From NCBI GenBank assembly GCA_028285245.1, contig JANQPY010000016.1:217404-281403 (forward strand): DNA of 64,000 nt. Direction: 5' to 3'. Made by a program: the position numbers and the translations under genes. The notes under the pieces were generated by a model that was given only the letters and a program-made list of their open reading frames with translations, did no database searches and was not told the origin of the DNA. Positions 24,608 through 34,441 of the stretch are shown here, piece by piece; positions within the stretch are counted from its first letter, which is position 1, and each line of letters begins with the position of its first letter. Source of the DNA: Gammaproteobacteria bacterium. Its GTDB lineage: Bacteria; Pseudomonadota; Gammaproteobacteria; Steroidobacterales; GCA-2729495.

Positions 24608-26542
24608 ATGACCGTTCTATGGCGGCCTTCACACCAGCGCGTCAGAGCGACGAAGCTTGCGGACTTCCTGTCGTCGCACGGATTGTATTCATCTGAACAT
24701 GACCTCGACTATGCGTCTGCTCATCGCTGGTCGATTGAAGAACCCGAGGCTTTCTGGCGGTCGCTGTGGAGATACACGGGAGTCATCGGCGAGGCAGGTG
24801 AAGCGGTCGTCGCCGAGACGGGCGACATGCCGTCGGCCCGCTTCTTTCCAGAAGCGCGACTGAACTTTGCCGAGAACCTGCTACGGCGTCGCGGCGATGA
24901 CGATGCCATCATTGCCGAGTCTGAGAGCGGCGAGATTCGGCGTCTGAGCTGGGATCAGCTGCATGCTGATACGGCAGCGTTCGCCAGCTTTCTTCGCGCC
25001 TGTGGATTAGCACCCGGTGATCGCGTAGCCGCTATTTTGCCGAACGTGCCTGAGACAGTGGTGGCGATGCTCGGATCCGCAAGCGTTGGTGCGGTGTTTT
25101 CTTCGGTGTCACCCGACTTTGGGGCCGATGGCATCGTTGACCGGTTCGGACCGATTGCACCCAGAGTCCTCGTGGTTTGTGACAGCTATGACCACGGCGG
25201 AAAGCAGTATGACGTGCGCGCCCGGATGGCGGATGTGCTCAAGCGACTGCCTGGCGTGGAGCAGGTGGTTGTTGTATCAGCGAGTGGGTATGGCAACCCG
25301 GAACTCGCGTTGCGCTGGGATGACATGCTCGCGGCGCAGCGTGGCGCGGACCACAACTTCGTCCAGCTGCCATTCGATCATCCGCTGTATATCGTGTTTT
25401 CGAGTGGCACGACCGGTCTGCCAAAGTGCATCGTGCACCGCGCCGGTGGCGTGTTGCTGCAGCATCTGAAGGAGCATCAGCTGCATTGCGATATTCACGC
25501 CGGCGACCGCATTTGCTACTACACGACCTGTGGCTGGATGATGTGGAACTGGCTGGTGTCCGGGCTGGCGTCCGCGGCAACCCTTTGCCTCTACGATGGA
25601 TCGCCGCTCTCGCCTGACGGGCTGCGATTGTTCGAAGTCAGTGAGCGGCACGACTTAAGTTTTCTCGGCTTGTCCGCAAAGTTGCTGGACAGCCTGCGGA
25701 AGTCCGGGCTGCGCCCGGCGGATTGCTGTGATCTGGCGTCTTTGCGCACCATTGCATCGACCGGCTCGCCGCTGTCGGCCGAGGGATTCAGGTACGTCTA
25801 CGACGCCGTGCATACAAACGTGCAGCTCGCTTCAATTTCGGGTGGCACAGATTTACTTGCCTGCTTCGTTGCCGGCAACCCCGCAGGCCCGGTCCGTGCC
25901 GGCGAAATCGCGGTGCCGGCCTTAGGCATGGCGGTTGCAGTGTTTGGCGATGACGGCGAGCCAGTGACCGAAGAGGCGGGTGAGCTGGTCTGCGAGCGAG
26001 CGTTTCCCTCTCAGCCGCTGGGGTTCTGGGATGACCCGGATGGTTCGCGCTATCGGTCAGCCTACTTCGAGCAGTTTCCCGGTGCCTGGTGCCACGGAGA
26101 CCTGGTCATTGAGACTCGTCACGGTGGCTACATCGTGCTCGGCCGTTCAGATGCAGTACTGAATCCGGGTGGCGTGCGTATTGGCACGGCTGAAATTTAC
26201 CGGCAGGTTGAAACGTTCGATGAGGTGCAAGAATGCGTGGCGGTTGGTCAGAGCTGGGACGGCGATACGCGGGTTGTGTTATTCGTGGTCTTGCGTGCAA
26301 GCCAGCATCTAACCGACGAGCTCGAACAGCAAATTTGCCAGCGCCTTCGGGAGCGAGCGAGCCCACGCCATGTACCGGCGGTGATTGCGGCTGTGCCGGA
26401 TATTCCGCGCACACGATCCGGCAAAATCACCGAAATCGCGGTGCGTGAGACGATACACGGGCGGCCAGTACGCAATGTGCAGGCCCTGGAGAATCCGGAA
26501 GCACTTGAACACTTTCGCAACCGCGCTGATCTGCTCAGCTAG
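24608..26542 (+). CDS. Acetoacetyl-CoA synthetase
   Basis: ANL-superfamily acyl-CoA ligase of 644 aa with the N-terminal ACAS_N region (HRWSIEEPEAFWRSLWRYTG), AMP-binding P-loop YIVFSSGTTGLPKCIVHRAGG, TTCGWMMWNWLVSGLA, and the C-terminal ligase motif RTRSGKITEIAVRE with the acetylatable Lys. The overall pattern and the CGWMMWN stretch fit acetoacetate-CoA ligase rather than acetate-CoA ligase. It activates acetoacetate to acetoacetyl-CoA in ketone-body/polyhydroxybutyrate use. It follows the GGDEF-EAL gene at about 130 bp and is convergent with yceI, overlapping it by 8 bp. Confidence 0.88.
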   Translation: MTVLWRPSHQRVRATKLADFLSSHGLYSSEHDLDYASAHRWSIEEPEAFWRSLWRYTGVIGEAGEAVVAETGDMPSARFFPEARLNFAENLLRRRGDDDAIIAESESGEIRRLSWDQLHADTAAFASFLRACGLAPGDRVAAILPNVPETVVAMLGSASVGAVFSSVSPDFGADGIVDRFGPIAPRVLVVCDSYDHGGKQYDVRARMADVLKRLPGVEQVVVVSASGYGNPELALRWDDMLAAQRGADHNFVQLPFDHPLYIVFSSGTTGLPKCIVHRAGGVLLQHLKEHQLHCDIHAGDRICYYTTCGWMMWNWLVSGLASAATLCLYDGSPLSPDGLRLFEVSERHDLSFLGLSAKLLDSLRKSGLRPADCCDLASLRTIASTGSPLSAEGFRYVYDAVHTNVQLASISGGTDLLACFVAGNPAGPVRAGEIAVPALGMAVAVFGDDGEPVTEEAGELVCERAFPSQPLGFWDDPDGSRYRSAYFEQFPGAWCHGDLVIETRHGGYIVLGRSDAVLNPGGVRIGTAEIYRQVETFDEVQECVAVGQSWDGDTRVVLFVVLRASQHLTDELEQQICQRLRERASPRHVPAVIAAVPDIPRTRSGKITEIAVRETIHGRPVRNVQALENPEALEHFRNRADLLS

Positions 26543-27125
26543 GTGGTGTGTCAGTGTTCTCCTTCATCACCAGCGTAAGATTGATCGTGACAGCGTCGCC
26601 GACCCACTCCGTGTTGGTCCACAGCCCCTGACCAACACCAAACTCCAGCCGGCGCAGCGCCACTTCCCCGGTTAGTGCCCAGGTATCGTCGTTCGCAGAC
26701 TTCGCAAAAGTAAACTTCATCTGTACCGGCCGCGTCTGGTCGCGCAGCGTGAGCAAAGCGTTTGCGGTGAACTCGCCAGGTTTGTCTGTAGCGATGATCT
26801 CTTCCGTCACGAACCTGGCTTCAGGCCAGCGGCCGATGTCAAACCAATCGCTGCCGCGCAGATAGTCGTCGCGCTCGGCATACTCTGTGTCAACAGAATC
26901 AATCGCAACAATGCCCGTTATAGCACCTGCCGACGGGTCATCCGCATCAAAGCTTACCTCTGCGGAGAAGGTGTCAAATCGCCCGGTGAAGCTCGCGCCT
27001 TGCTGTGTGGCGGTAAAGCTGAGCGAGCTGGCATCATTCAATACCTCCCACGCGCCCGAGCTGGCCGGATACGTCAGTAGCATGGCCAGTGCGAACCACA
27101 GATGCCGAGCCCGAGAGTTACTCAC
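26535..27125 (-). CDS. YceI-family periplasmic lipid-binding-like protein
   Basis: 196 aa with signal peptide (ALAMLLTYPASSGA|WE). YceI-fold hallmarks: SSLSFTATQQGASFTGRF, the conserved FDAD..SAG.I pattern, and LTLRDQTRPVQMKFTF. Members form isoprenoid-binding beta-barrels and are often encoded with cytochrome b561, as here: the downstream partner in transcription order is the b561 gene whose end overlaps this start by 8 nt. Possible role in periplasmic quinone or isoprenoid handling. The 3' end overlaps the acetoacetyl-CoA synthetase gene. Confidence 0.88.
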   Translation of the reverse strand: MSNSRARHLWFALAMLLTYPASSGAWEVLNDASSLSFTATQQGASFTGRFDTFSAEVSFDADDPSAGAITGIVAIDSVDTEYAERDDYLRGSDWFDIGRWPEARFVTEEIIATDKPGEFTANALLTLRDQTRPVQMKFTFAKSANDDTWALTGEVALRRLEFGVGQGLWTNTEWVGDAVTINLTLVMKENTDTPPS

Positions 27126-27678
27126 GTTCAGCTCTTACCCAAGGCAGCATCCGCTGCAGTAAGCGGTCCCGCTTTATCCACTGATGCCAGCAGGCAGCCG
27201 CCGTGTGTCCGACTATTAGTGTCATTAGGCTATAGGCCAGAATGCGATGAGTAAGTTCCAAAGCATCGTGAAGTTCCCGGTTTGGTGCAACGAGATCCGG
27301 TAGCGTGACGAGTGAGAACAGGCTGACCGGAAAGTTGGCTGCAGAAGAGCTCAGCCACCCGGTCAGCGGGAGCGAGAACAGCAGTGCGTAAAGAGCGAAG
27401 TGCACAGCCTGAGACAGTCCGTGCTGTAGCGGACTGGCACCTTCAATGCGTGGGGGTGGTGGTTTGATCCAACGCCAGGCCAGGCGCAGAGCTGTCAAAC
27501 TAAACACGGTCAGGCCGATGGACTTGTGCAGCGCATAGCTGGCCAGCTTATCCGGACTGAGTGGCAGCCCAATCATGTAGTAGGCCAGCGGAATCTGAAA
27601 AACAATGAGTGCGGCAGTGGTCCAGTGAAACAGCTGCGCGAGCGGGCTGAATCGTTGGCGATCAGACAAGCTCACCAT
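27118..27678 (-). CDS. Cytochrome b561-family protein
   Basis: 186 aa, four predicted TM helices, a di-heme b cytochrome that moves electrons between quinone and a periplasmic partner. Candidate heme His residues: LFHWTTA near the N-terminus, LHKSIGL, HFALYALLF, LTHRILAY and GHTAAACWHQ. The gene is upstream of, and overlaps, yceI by 8 nt, giving a b561-yceI pair found in many proteobacteria. Confidence 0.9.
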   Translation of the reverse strand: MVSLSDRQRFSPLAQLFHWTTAALIVFQIPLAYYMIGLPLSPDKLASYALHKSIGLTVFSLTALRLAWRWIKPPPPRIEGASPLQHGLSQAVHFALYALLFSLPLTGWLSSSAANFPVSLFSLVTLPDLVAPNRELHDALELTHRILAYSLMTLIVGHTAAACWHQWIKRDRLLQRMLPWVRAERE

Positions 27679-27687
27679 CGCTCTCAG

Positions 27688-28611
27688 CTAGGACTCGTTG
27701 TCAGGCTCATGGTCAAAACTGAAGCGCATGGAAAAATCTATGGCTCGAAGATCCTTCGTTAACGCACCGACCGAGATGTAGTCGACGCCGGTCTCAGCGA
27801 TATCGCGAACCGTATCCAAAGTGACACCGCCGGAGGCCTCGAGCCCGGCACGACTTGAGCTTTCTTCCCGCATCTCAACGGCGTGTCGCAGCTCGCCCAG
27901 CGAAAAATTATCCAGCAAGATGCGGTCGGTTGACGTAGTGAGTGCTTCGCGGAGTTGCACCAGGTTTTCGACTTCAATCTCAACCAGCACGCCGCTGCTA
28001 TCGGCAGCCCGCACCGCGTTGGCAATGCTGCCGGCTGCAGCAATGTGGTTTTCCTTAATCAGCACTGCATCGAATAGCCCGAGCCGGTGGTTCTCAGCGC
28101 CACCACGCCGCACTGCATACTTTTGCGCGAGTCGCAGGCCCGGAATCGTCTTTCTCGTATCCAGGATGATCGTGCCAGTGTCGGCGACTGCGTCGACATA
28201 GCGGCGCGTAAGCGTAGCGGTGGCCGAGAGCGTCTGCAGGAAGTTCAGCGCCGCCCTCTCTCCCGTAAGGACCGAACGGGCGTTACCGTGCACGCGGCAG
28301 ATAGAATCATTGGCCTCGGCGTTGCCGCCCTCTGTGACAAGCCAATCGATCGAAACCTGTTCATCGAGGTGTCGATAGACGGAGTTAAACCATGGCTGAC
28401 CACAGATAACAGCCGGCTCACGCAGGCGCACGGTGGCGCTGGCTGACTGAGATGCTGGTACGAGCGCGGCCGTCTTGTCGCCCGCGCCGACGTCTTCGGC
28501 CAGCGCCGCGCGAACGTTGGCAGCGACGCTGTCTTCATTCGCTGGACTGAGAGATTGCTCAGTAATTGTCGATGCTATCCGTGGCCGCTTCGGCAGCGGC
28601 CGGGCCGGCAA
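27688..28611 (-). CDS. nadC: Nicotinate-nucleotide pyrophosphorylase (carboxylating)
   Basis: 307 aa quinolinate phosphoribosyltransferase, NAD de novo pathway. Motifs: ALAEDVGAGDKTA at the N-terminus, VLTGERAALNFLQTLSATAT, LDTRKTIPGLRLAQKYAVRRGGAENHR split across the active site, LIKENHI and the phosphate loop LEASGGVTL near the end. The first 25 residues (basic, Pro-rich) precede the normal family start, so an internal start is possible. It lies 10 nt from b561. nadA/nadB are not in the window. Confidence 0.93.
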   Translation of the reverse strand: MPARPLPKRPRIASTITEQSLSPANEDSVAANVRAALAEDVGAGDKTAALVPASQSASATVRLREPAVICGQPWFNSVYRHLDEQVSIDWLVTEGGNAEANDSICRVHGNARSVLTGERAALNFLQTLSATATLTRRYVDAVADTGTIILDTRKTIPGLRLAQKYAVRRGGAENHRLGLFDAVLIKENHIAAAGSIANAVRAADSSGVLVEIEVENLVQLREALTTSTDRILLDNFSLGELRHAVEMREESSSRAGLEASGGVTLDTVRDIAETGVDYISVGALTKDLRAIDFSMRFSFDHEPDNES

Positions 28612-28671
28612 GCTCCATTAGGATCGCCGTCCGGCACACCCGCGCGGTTTGCCGGCCCGCGGGAGTCGCCG

Positions 28672-29256
28672 CTACAGGAAGAAGCCGTGTGTTGCGCCGA
28701 CCATGCTCATCAGCATTGGAATTGACAACATTGTGTTAGTCCGCGATGCCATAAGCGCGGTGCTCTTGGCCTTGGCGATCTCATCGGCGCTCGATTCCAC
28801 GAGTCCGAGTACCTTTTTCTGGTTCGGCCAGATCAGGATCCAGACGTTGAACAGCATGATGGTGCCGAGCCAGGCGCCGATGCCAATGCGCAGCCCATAG
28901 TCGCCACTCAGCGTAAAGGCATTAATGAGTTCGCCCTGGACCATCAGGTAGAACGCGCCGGTAAGCCACGTGAGCAGGGCTGCCCAGCGAAACCAGAATA
29001 GTGCTCGCGGGGCCGCATACTTGGTGATACCGGCGCCGCCTGGCCCGCCTTCATCGGCGGCCGCTTCGGCCAGAGCCTGAACCTGCACGAAATTGAAGTA
29101 ATACAGCAGGCCAATCCACATGACGCCAACCATGACGTGGGCCCAGATGACAAAGCGGGCGTAGCCAACGCCAGTTTGTCCGGCAACCAGCGCAATCGCG
29201 GCCGCAAGCACAAAACCCAGGGCAACGGTGCCCCCGATACTCTTCAAAGGATTCAT
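28672..29256 (-). CDS. Urate oxidase N-terminal-domain-like membrane protein
   Basis: About 194 aa from the ATG at 29256 (MNPLKSIGG), with five or so TM segments. It resembles the membrane domain of PuuD-type urate hydroxylase/Urate_ox_N: WAHVMVGVMWIGLLYYFNFVQ, RWAALLTWLTGAFYL and MLFNVWILIWPNQKKVLGL. It lacks the C-terminal cytochrome c domain of PuuD. Function as a urate enzyme is unproven, and no purine-catabolism genes are adjacent. An open frame extends 25 basic residues upstream and is not favoured. Confidence 0.72.
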   Translation of the reverse strand: MNPLKSIGGTVALGFVLAAAIALVAGQTGVGYARFVIWAHVMVGVMWIGLLYYFNFVQVQALAEAAADEGGPGGAGITKYAAPRALFWFRWAALLTWLTGAFYLMVQGELINAFTLSGDYGLRIGIGAWLGTIMLFNVWILIWPNQKKVLGLVESSADEIAKAKSTALMASRTNTMLSIPMLMSMVGATHGFFL

Positions 29257-29388
29257 GGCACTCAATCTCCGTCGTGCGAACCGGTAGAGCCGCTGCCAGG
29301 TTGGCCGCGCTGGTTTCCGGCGAGGCCGCAAGGATAGGCGAGCCCCCGCATAGATTCAATTGAGCTGGCGCGCTACAGCCAGTCCAGT

Positions 29389-30033
29389 TCAGCCGGTGTC
29401 GGCTGGCGACGCTTGTATAGCCGCCTCTTCGTAGATTGGGCGGAATCGATTGACGATGGCACAAAACAGCTCGGCGGTGCGCTGTGCATCGTATGCAGCA
29501 GAGTGCGCGGAGCTGGAGTCCCAGGCGATGCCAGCGGCCGCCGCCGCCCGGGCGAGCACGGTTTGGCCAAATGCCACGCCGGCCAGCGTAGCTGTGTCAA
29601 AGATGCTGAATGGGTGAAACGGATTTCGCTTGATGCCCGTGCGCATGACGGCCTGATTGAGAAAGTTGAGGTCGAACTGTGCGTTGTGACCGACCAGGAC
29701 CGCTCGTCTGCAGTCGGTGGCACGAATCTCCGCCCGCACTTCCCGAAACACTCGCTGGAGCGCATCGCGCTCAGCAATCGCAGGCCGCAGGGGGTGAGTG
29801 GGGTCGATGCCGGTGACCTCCAGCGCCGCAGGTTCGATGTTGGCGCCTTCGAACGGCTGCACGTGAAAACGGGTGACGTCGCCCGGCTGAAGATTTCCAG
29901 CTGCATCGAGCTGGAGCAACACAGCAGCAATCTCCAGCAGTGCATCGGTTTGATGATTAAAACCGCCGGTTTCCACATCCACCACAACCGGCAGAAACCC
30001 TCGAAATCGCGTTGCGATGCCGGTGCCTGACAT
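29389..30033 (-). CDS. rnt: Ribonuclease T
   Basis: DEDDh-family 3'-5' exoribonuclease, 214 aa. Exo [12 protein letters not shown] (Asp/Glu pair), exo [13 protein letters not shown], exo [13 protein letters not shown] with catalytic His and Asp. Basic and aromatic residues typical of RNase T ([14 protein letters not shown]) are recognisable. It trims the CCA end of tRNA and other stable RNA 3' ends. It lies 2 nt downstream of the M17 peptidase in the minus-strand direction, so probably one operon. Confidence 0.92.
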   Translation of the reverse strand: MSGTGIATRFRGFLPVVVDVETGGFNHQTDALLEIAAVLLQLDAAGNLQPGDVTRFHVQPFEGANIEPAALEVTGIDPTHPLRPAIAERDALQRVFREVRAEIRATDCRRAVLVGHNAQFDLNFLNQAVMRTGIKRNPFHPFSIFDTATLAGVAFGQTVLARAAAAAGIAWDSSSAHSAAYDAQRTAELFCAIVNRFRPIYEEAAIQASPADTG

Positions 30034-30035
30034 CG

Positions 30036-31547
30036 CTAGACAAGCGCGTCCTGAAGCCCGCGGCCGTTGTCCCGGAGTAGCTCCAGCGTCAGCCTCACGC
30101 CGAACCCTGTCACGCCACCCGGAATGTGGCCTAAGCCTTTCTTGCGGTTCGCGGCGCTAAGGTCGAGGTGAATCCAGGCGCTCTGTTCCGGCACAAAGCG
30201 CTTAAGAAACCGCGCGGCGAGGATGTGATCGCCAGCCCCGTCTGTCGAGCACTGCAGTACATCAGCGGCGGTCGACTTGATGTCTTCATCGTAGTCTTCG
30301 TCCAGCGGAAAAGGCCAAACACGCTCGCCGCTGCGTTCTCCGGCTGCAATGATGAAGCTGTGGGTTTGCGGCCGGTTCGTAAACGCGCCGCTGTAGCGCT
30401 CCGTCAACGCATAAATGCAGGCGCCGGTGAGCGTTGCGTAATCAATCATGATGTCTGGCGATTCTTGCCCGGCCAGCGCCAGCGTATCGGCCAGCACCAT
30501 CCGGCCCTCAGCGTCGGTATGGATGATCTCAATAGTGGTGCCGTTGCTTGCAGTGACAACGTCGCGCGGGCGGTAGGCCTGCGCGCTCACCCGGTTCTCG
30601 GTAATCGCGAGCCAGCAATCGATAGGTCCCGGGTACGCCTGCTCACTGAGCGCGAGCAGAGCCGCCAGCGCGGTGGCGCTGCCGGCCATATCCTCGTGCA
30701 TATCCAGCATCGACTTGTGGCCCTTGATGTTGTTGCCACCCGTGTCGAACAAAATGCCTTTACCAATGAGAGCGACCGCAGGCGCGTCCTCCCGAGTCGG
30801 CCGGTAGCGCAACCGGACGATGCCCGCATCCCGTGTGCTATTGCCTTGGGCGACTGCCAGAAACGCTCCGGCGCCCAGTTTTTCCAGGCGCTTCTCGCCA
30901 TAAAACTCGTATTGCCAGCCCTCTTCTTTCGCAAGTTCCTTGAGTAGCTCTTGGTAAGTGGAAGCGGTCAGGTGGCTGGCTGGCAACGCAGTAAGCCAGC
31001 GAGCCAGATTCTGCGCTGCGGCCGCCTGCGCCATAGCATCGAACTTTACTTCCGCCGGAAGCCCGAGCAGACGAATGGTTTGCAGCCGCCGGCGCTTGAG
31101 CGGTTGCGCGCCAAAGTAGGGGAGCTGGAAACTGGCCGCAAGAATAGCCAGCACCAGCGCATCGCCAACCTGTTGCACCCGGTCGTCGTCAAGGCCGCTC
31201 AGTAGCAGGCCGAGGCGTCGGGGCTGCTCTTCAAGCGCGGCCCGTATGGCTTCGCCGGCCTGCTTCTGTAGCGCGAAAGACGAAGACTGCTTGGCTGGCA
31301 GGCGTACGATCGTGACGCCGGTTGACCTTGCATTATTAAGGCGGCTGCGCACGATGATGTCTGCCACGCTGGCCTGCAGGAGGCGGCGGAGCCGGCTACC
31401 GTCGGGCACGGCTTTCCAGTCCGCCGCGGCGGGTTTGGCTGGCAAGACGATCAGCAGGTGATCGAGTGTGTCGATCGCTTGTTTTGCTGCGGCTTTGCGG
31501 CTGTACGTCAGACGCGGCGGCGCCGCTGAGGGAAGCAGTCGATGCAT
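30036..31547 (-). CDS. M17-family leucyl aminopeptidase
   Basis: 503 aa cytosolic metallopeptidase. Metal and catalytic residues are visible in [20 protein letters not shown] (Lys and Asp ligands), [13 protein letters not shown] and the signature [14 protein letters not shown] (canonical NTDAEGRL). The N-terminal domain is about 150 residues. The His for Asn change in the signature places it with the divergent PepA/PepB-like group rather than E. coli PepA itself. First gene of a pair with rnt. Divergent from aceE across 217 bp. Confidence 0.88.
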   Translation of the reverse strand: MHRLLPSAAPPRLTYSRKAAAKQAIDTLDHLLIVLPAKPAAADWKAVPDGSRLRRLLQASVADIIVRSRLNNARSTGVTIVRLPAKQSSSFALQKQAGEAIRAALEEQPRRLGLLLSGLDDDRVQQVGDALVLAILAASFQLPYFGAQPLKRRRLQTIRLLGLPAEVKFDAMAQAAAAQNLARWLTALPASHLTASTYQELLKELAKEEGWQYEFYGEKRLEKLGAGAFLAVAQGNSTRDAGIVRLRYRPTREDAPAVALIGKGILFDTGGNNIKGHKSMLDMHEDMAGSATALAALLALSEQAYPGPIDCWLAITENRVSAQAYRPRDVVTASNGTTIEIIHTDAEGRMVLADTLALAGQESPDIMIDYATLTGACIYALTERYSGAFTNRPQTHSFIIAAGERSGERVWPFPLDEDYDEDIKSTAADVLQCSTDGAGDHILAARFLKRFVPEQSAWIHLDLSAANRKKGLGHIPGGVTGFGVRLTLELLRDNGRGLQDALV

Positions 31548-31764
31548 AGGGTTTGACTTGACCAGATTCGGCTAAACCGAGATCATACCGGAGCTTTTTT
31601 GGCCGCGGCTGGATCGTTCAAGAAGACTGTGGGCTTGAGTTTCTGGGCGGGCATTCCCTGTTCCATCACGTAGCCGCCCCGAGCCCTTGTAGCCTCGATG
31701 ATGATAGCGCCCGCCAACTATTCGCACATTCACTCGCCCGTTAACCTAGAGTCATTCCAGTATC

Positions 31765-34428
31765 GTGGTTGAGTTCAATCGCTTCGAGGATCTGGATCCG
31801 CAGGAAACTCAGGAATGGCTTGACTCGATAGACAGCGTGCTCAAGAGCAATGGCACGGAGCGGGCCCACTTTTTGCTCAATAGCATGATCGATCACGCGC
31901 GCCGGTCAGGCGCGTACTTGCCGTACAGCGCGACCACGGCCTACGTCAACACGATTCCGGCGCATCAGCAGCCCGAATACCCTGGCGACCGTGCTCTTGA
32001 ACGGCGGATAGAGGCGTACATCCGCTGGAATGCGATGGCTATGGTGGTTCAGGCTAATCGCCGCAGTCCCGAATACGGCGGCCATATCGCCACGTACGCT
32101 TCGGCGGCAGCTCTGTATGAGGTGGGTTTCAATCACTTCTGGCGGGCGCCGACGGAGAGCAACCCTGGCGACCTGTTGTTCGTCCAGGGCCATTCGTCGC
32201 CGGGGATTTATGCGCGTGCCTACCTGGAGGGTCGGCTGACCGACGAGCAGCTCAATCACTTTCGCCAGGAAGTGGCAGGTGACGGTCTGTCGTCATATCC
32301 GCACCCCTGGTTGATGCCCGAGTTTTGGCAGTTTCCAACGGTTTCCATGGGCTTGGGCCCGATGATGGCCATCTATCAGGCGCGCTTCATGCGTTACCTG
32401 GAGCACCGGGGCCTTGCCGATACCGCTGATCGCAAGGTCTGGTGTTTTCTTGGCGATGGTGAGATGGATGAGCCTGAGTCAATGGGCGCCTTGACCATGC
32501 CCGTGCGCGAGGGTCTGGACAATCTGATTTTCGTGATCAACTGCAATCTGCAGCGGTTGGATGGCCCGGTTCGCGGCAATGGCAAGATTATTCAGGAGCT
32601 TGAGGCGGCATTCAGGGGTGCCGGCTGGGCCGTCATTAAAGTGTTGTGGGGTTCCAATTGGGATCCGCTACTGGCCCGCGACGATGAGCGCTATCTGCAG
32701 CGCGTCATGGAGGAATGCGTCGATGGCGAGTATCAGAACTTTAAAGCGCTCGGCGGCGCATATACCCGCGAGCATTTCTTTGGACGTTACCCGCAGACGG
32801 CCGCCATGGTGGCCAACATGTCCGATGAGGAAATCTGGGGCTTAAGGCGCGGTGGCCTTGACACGATAAAGGTTCACGCAGCCTACGAGCGTGCGGTCAG
32901 GCACAAGGGGCGCCCGGTTCTGATTCTGGCCAAGACGGTAAAGGGCTTTGGCATGGGCCAGGCCGGTGAAGGCAAGATGACTGCCCATCAGGCCAAAAAG
33001 CTTGATGTTGATGACCTGAAAGCCTTCCGGGATCGCTTCAATATTCCAGTTTCGGATGAGGATATCGATCAGGTGCCTTACGTCCGGCTGGGTGAAAACA
33101 GCGAGGAACTTCGCTATCTCAAGTCGCGGCGGGAGAAACTCGGTGGGTTCCTGCCCGCGCGCAAGGTCTCGTCTGAGCCGCTTCAGGTGCCCCCGCTGGA
33201 GGCTTTCAAGTCGCAACTTGACGGGTCTGGCGAGCGTGAAATGTCCACCACGATGGCGCTGGTCCGGATTCTCACCATGCTGGTCCGCGACAAGAAGATC
33301 GGCCGCCAGATTGTGCCGATCGTACCCGACGAAGCGCGCACCTTTGGCATGGAGGGCATGTTCCGCCAGATCGGTATCTACTCTTCCGTCGGTCAGCTCT
33401 ATACGCCGCAGGATAAAGAGCAGCTGATGTACTACCGCGAAGACAAAGGCGGGCAGATTCTGGAAGAGGGCATTAACGAGGCGGGCGCCTACTGCTCCTG
33501 GCTCGCGGCCGCGACGTCGTATGCAAATCACGGCGTCAGCATGGTGCCGTTCTACATTTACTACTCAATGTTCGGCTTCCAGCGTATTGGTGACTTCATC
33601 TGGGCGGGCGGCGACATGCAGGCGCGCGGCTTTCTCATCGGTGGTACGGCGGGCAGAACCACGCTGGCCGGGGAAGGGTTGCAGCATCAGGACGGACACA
33701 GTTTGTTGTTGGCGTCGACCGTGCCCAACTGCGTTGCCTACGACCCAACCTATGCTTACGAGCTGGCCGTCATCATTCAGGATGGTCTGCGGCGCATGTA
33801 CGCCGAACAGGAGCGCGTCTTCTACTACATCACCTGCATGAATGAGAACTACGTGCATCCCGCCATGCCGAGCGGTGTCGAGGAGGGCATTCTTCGCGGC
33901 ATATACCCGTTGAGTTTTGGTGGTCGGGGTAAGGTGCGCGTGCAGCTGCTTGGTGCGGGTACGATTTTGCGCGAGGTGCAGGCGGCTGCGGAGATGCTCG
34001 AGTCGGATTACCAGATCCCGGCTGATGTCTGGAGTGTCACGAGCTTTAACGAGTTGCGCCGTGACGGCCTGAGCTGCGATCGCTGGAACATGCGCCATCC
34101 TGGAGAACCAGCCCGGCAGGCTTATGTTGCTCGGGTGCTCTCGAATCAAACAGGGCCATTTGTTGCAGCAACGGATTACATGCAAACGGTGGCTGATCAG
34201 ATACGGCCCTGGGTGCCCGGCAACTATGTTGTGCTGGGTACCGATGGATACGGCCGCAGTGATTCGCGCCGGGCACTGCGCGATTTCTTTGAGGTGGACC
34301 GCCGGCACATCGTGTTGGCGGCGCTGCAGGCACTGGCTGCAGAGGACGCGGTAGACACCAAGACGTTGGCGCGCGCTATCAACGACCTCGGGATTGATCC
34401 GGACAAGCCCGATCCGGTCACACTCTGA
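31765..34428 (+). CDS. aceE: Pyruvate dehydrogenase E1 component (homodimeric)
   Basis: 887 aa, full length. Thiamine-diphosphate-dependent decarboxylation of pyruvate and transfer to lipoyl-E2. ThDP motif GDGEMDEPESMGAL...NLIFVINCNLQRLDGPVRGNG, the family start LDPQETQEWLDSIDSVLK, and NEAGAYCSWLAAATSYANHGVSMVP seen piecewise. GTG start at 31765. First gene of aceE-aceF-lpdA, with 13 nt to aceF. No pdhR-type regulator is adjacent, unlike E. coli; the upstream neighbour is a divergent aminopeptidase. Confidence 0.96.
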   Translation: MVEFNRFEDLDPQETQEWLDSIDSVLKSNGTERAHFLLNSMIDHARRSGAYLPYSATTAYVNTIPAHQQPEYPGDRALERRIEAYIRWNAMAMVVQANRRSPEYGGHIATYASAAALYEVGFNHFWRAPTESNPGDLLFVQGHSSPGIYARAYLEGRLTDEQLNHFRQEVAGDGLSSYPHPWLMPEFWQFPTVSMGLGPMMAIYQARFMRYLEHRGLADTADRKVWCFLGDGEMDEPESMGALTMPVREGLDNLIFVINCNLQRLDGPVRGNGKIIQELEAAFRGAGWAVIKVLWGSNWDPLLARDDERYLQRVMEECVDGEYQNFKALGGAYTREHFFGRYPQTAAMVANMSDEEIWGLRRGGLDTIKVHAAYERAVRHKGRPVLILAKTVKGFGMGQAGEGKMTAHQAKKLDVDDLKAFRDRFNIPVSDEDIDQVPYVRLGENSEELRYLKSRREKLGGFLPARKVSSEPLQVPPLEAFKSQLDGSGEREMSTTMALVRILTMLVRDKKIGRQIVPIVPDEARTFGMEGMFRQIGIYSSVGQLYTPQDKEQLMYYREDKGGQILEEGINEAGAYCSWLAAATSYANHGVSMVPFYIYYSMFGFQRIGDFIWAGGDMQARGFLIGGTAGRTTLAGEGLQHQDGHSLLLASTVPNCVAYDPTYAYELAVIIQDGLRRMYAEQERVFYYITCMNENYVHPAMPSGVEEGILRGIYPLSFGGRGKVRVQLLGAGTILREVQAAAEMLESDYQIPADVWSVTSFNELRRDGLSCDRWNMRHPGEPARQAYVARVLSNQTGPFVAATDYMQTVADQIRPWVPGNYVVLGTDGYGRSDSRRALRDFFEVDRRHIVLAALQALAAEDAVDTKTLARAINDLGIDPDKPDPVTL

Positions 34429-34441
34429 CAGGCAACGGCGC

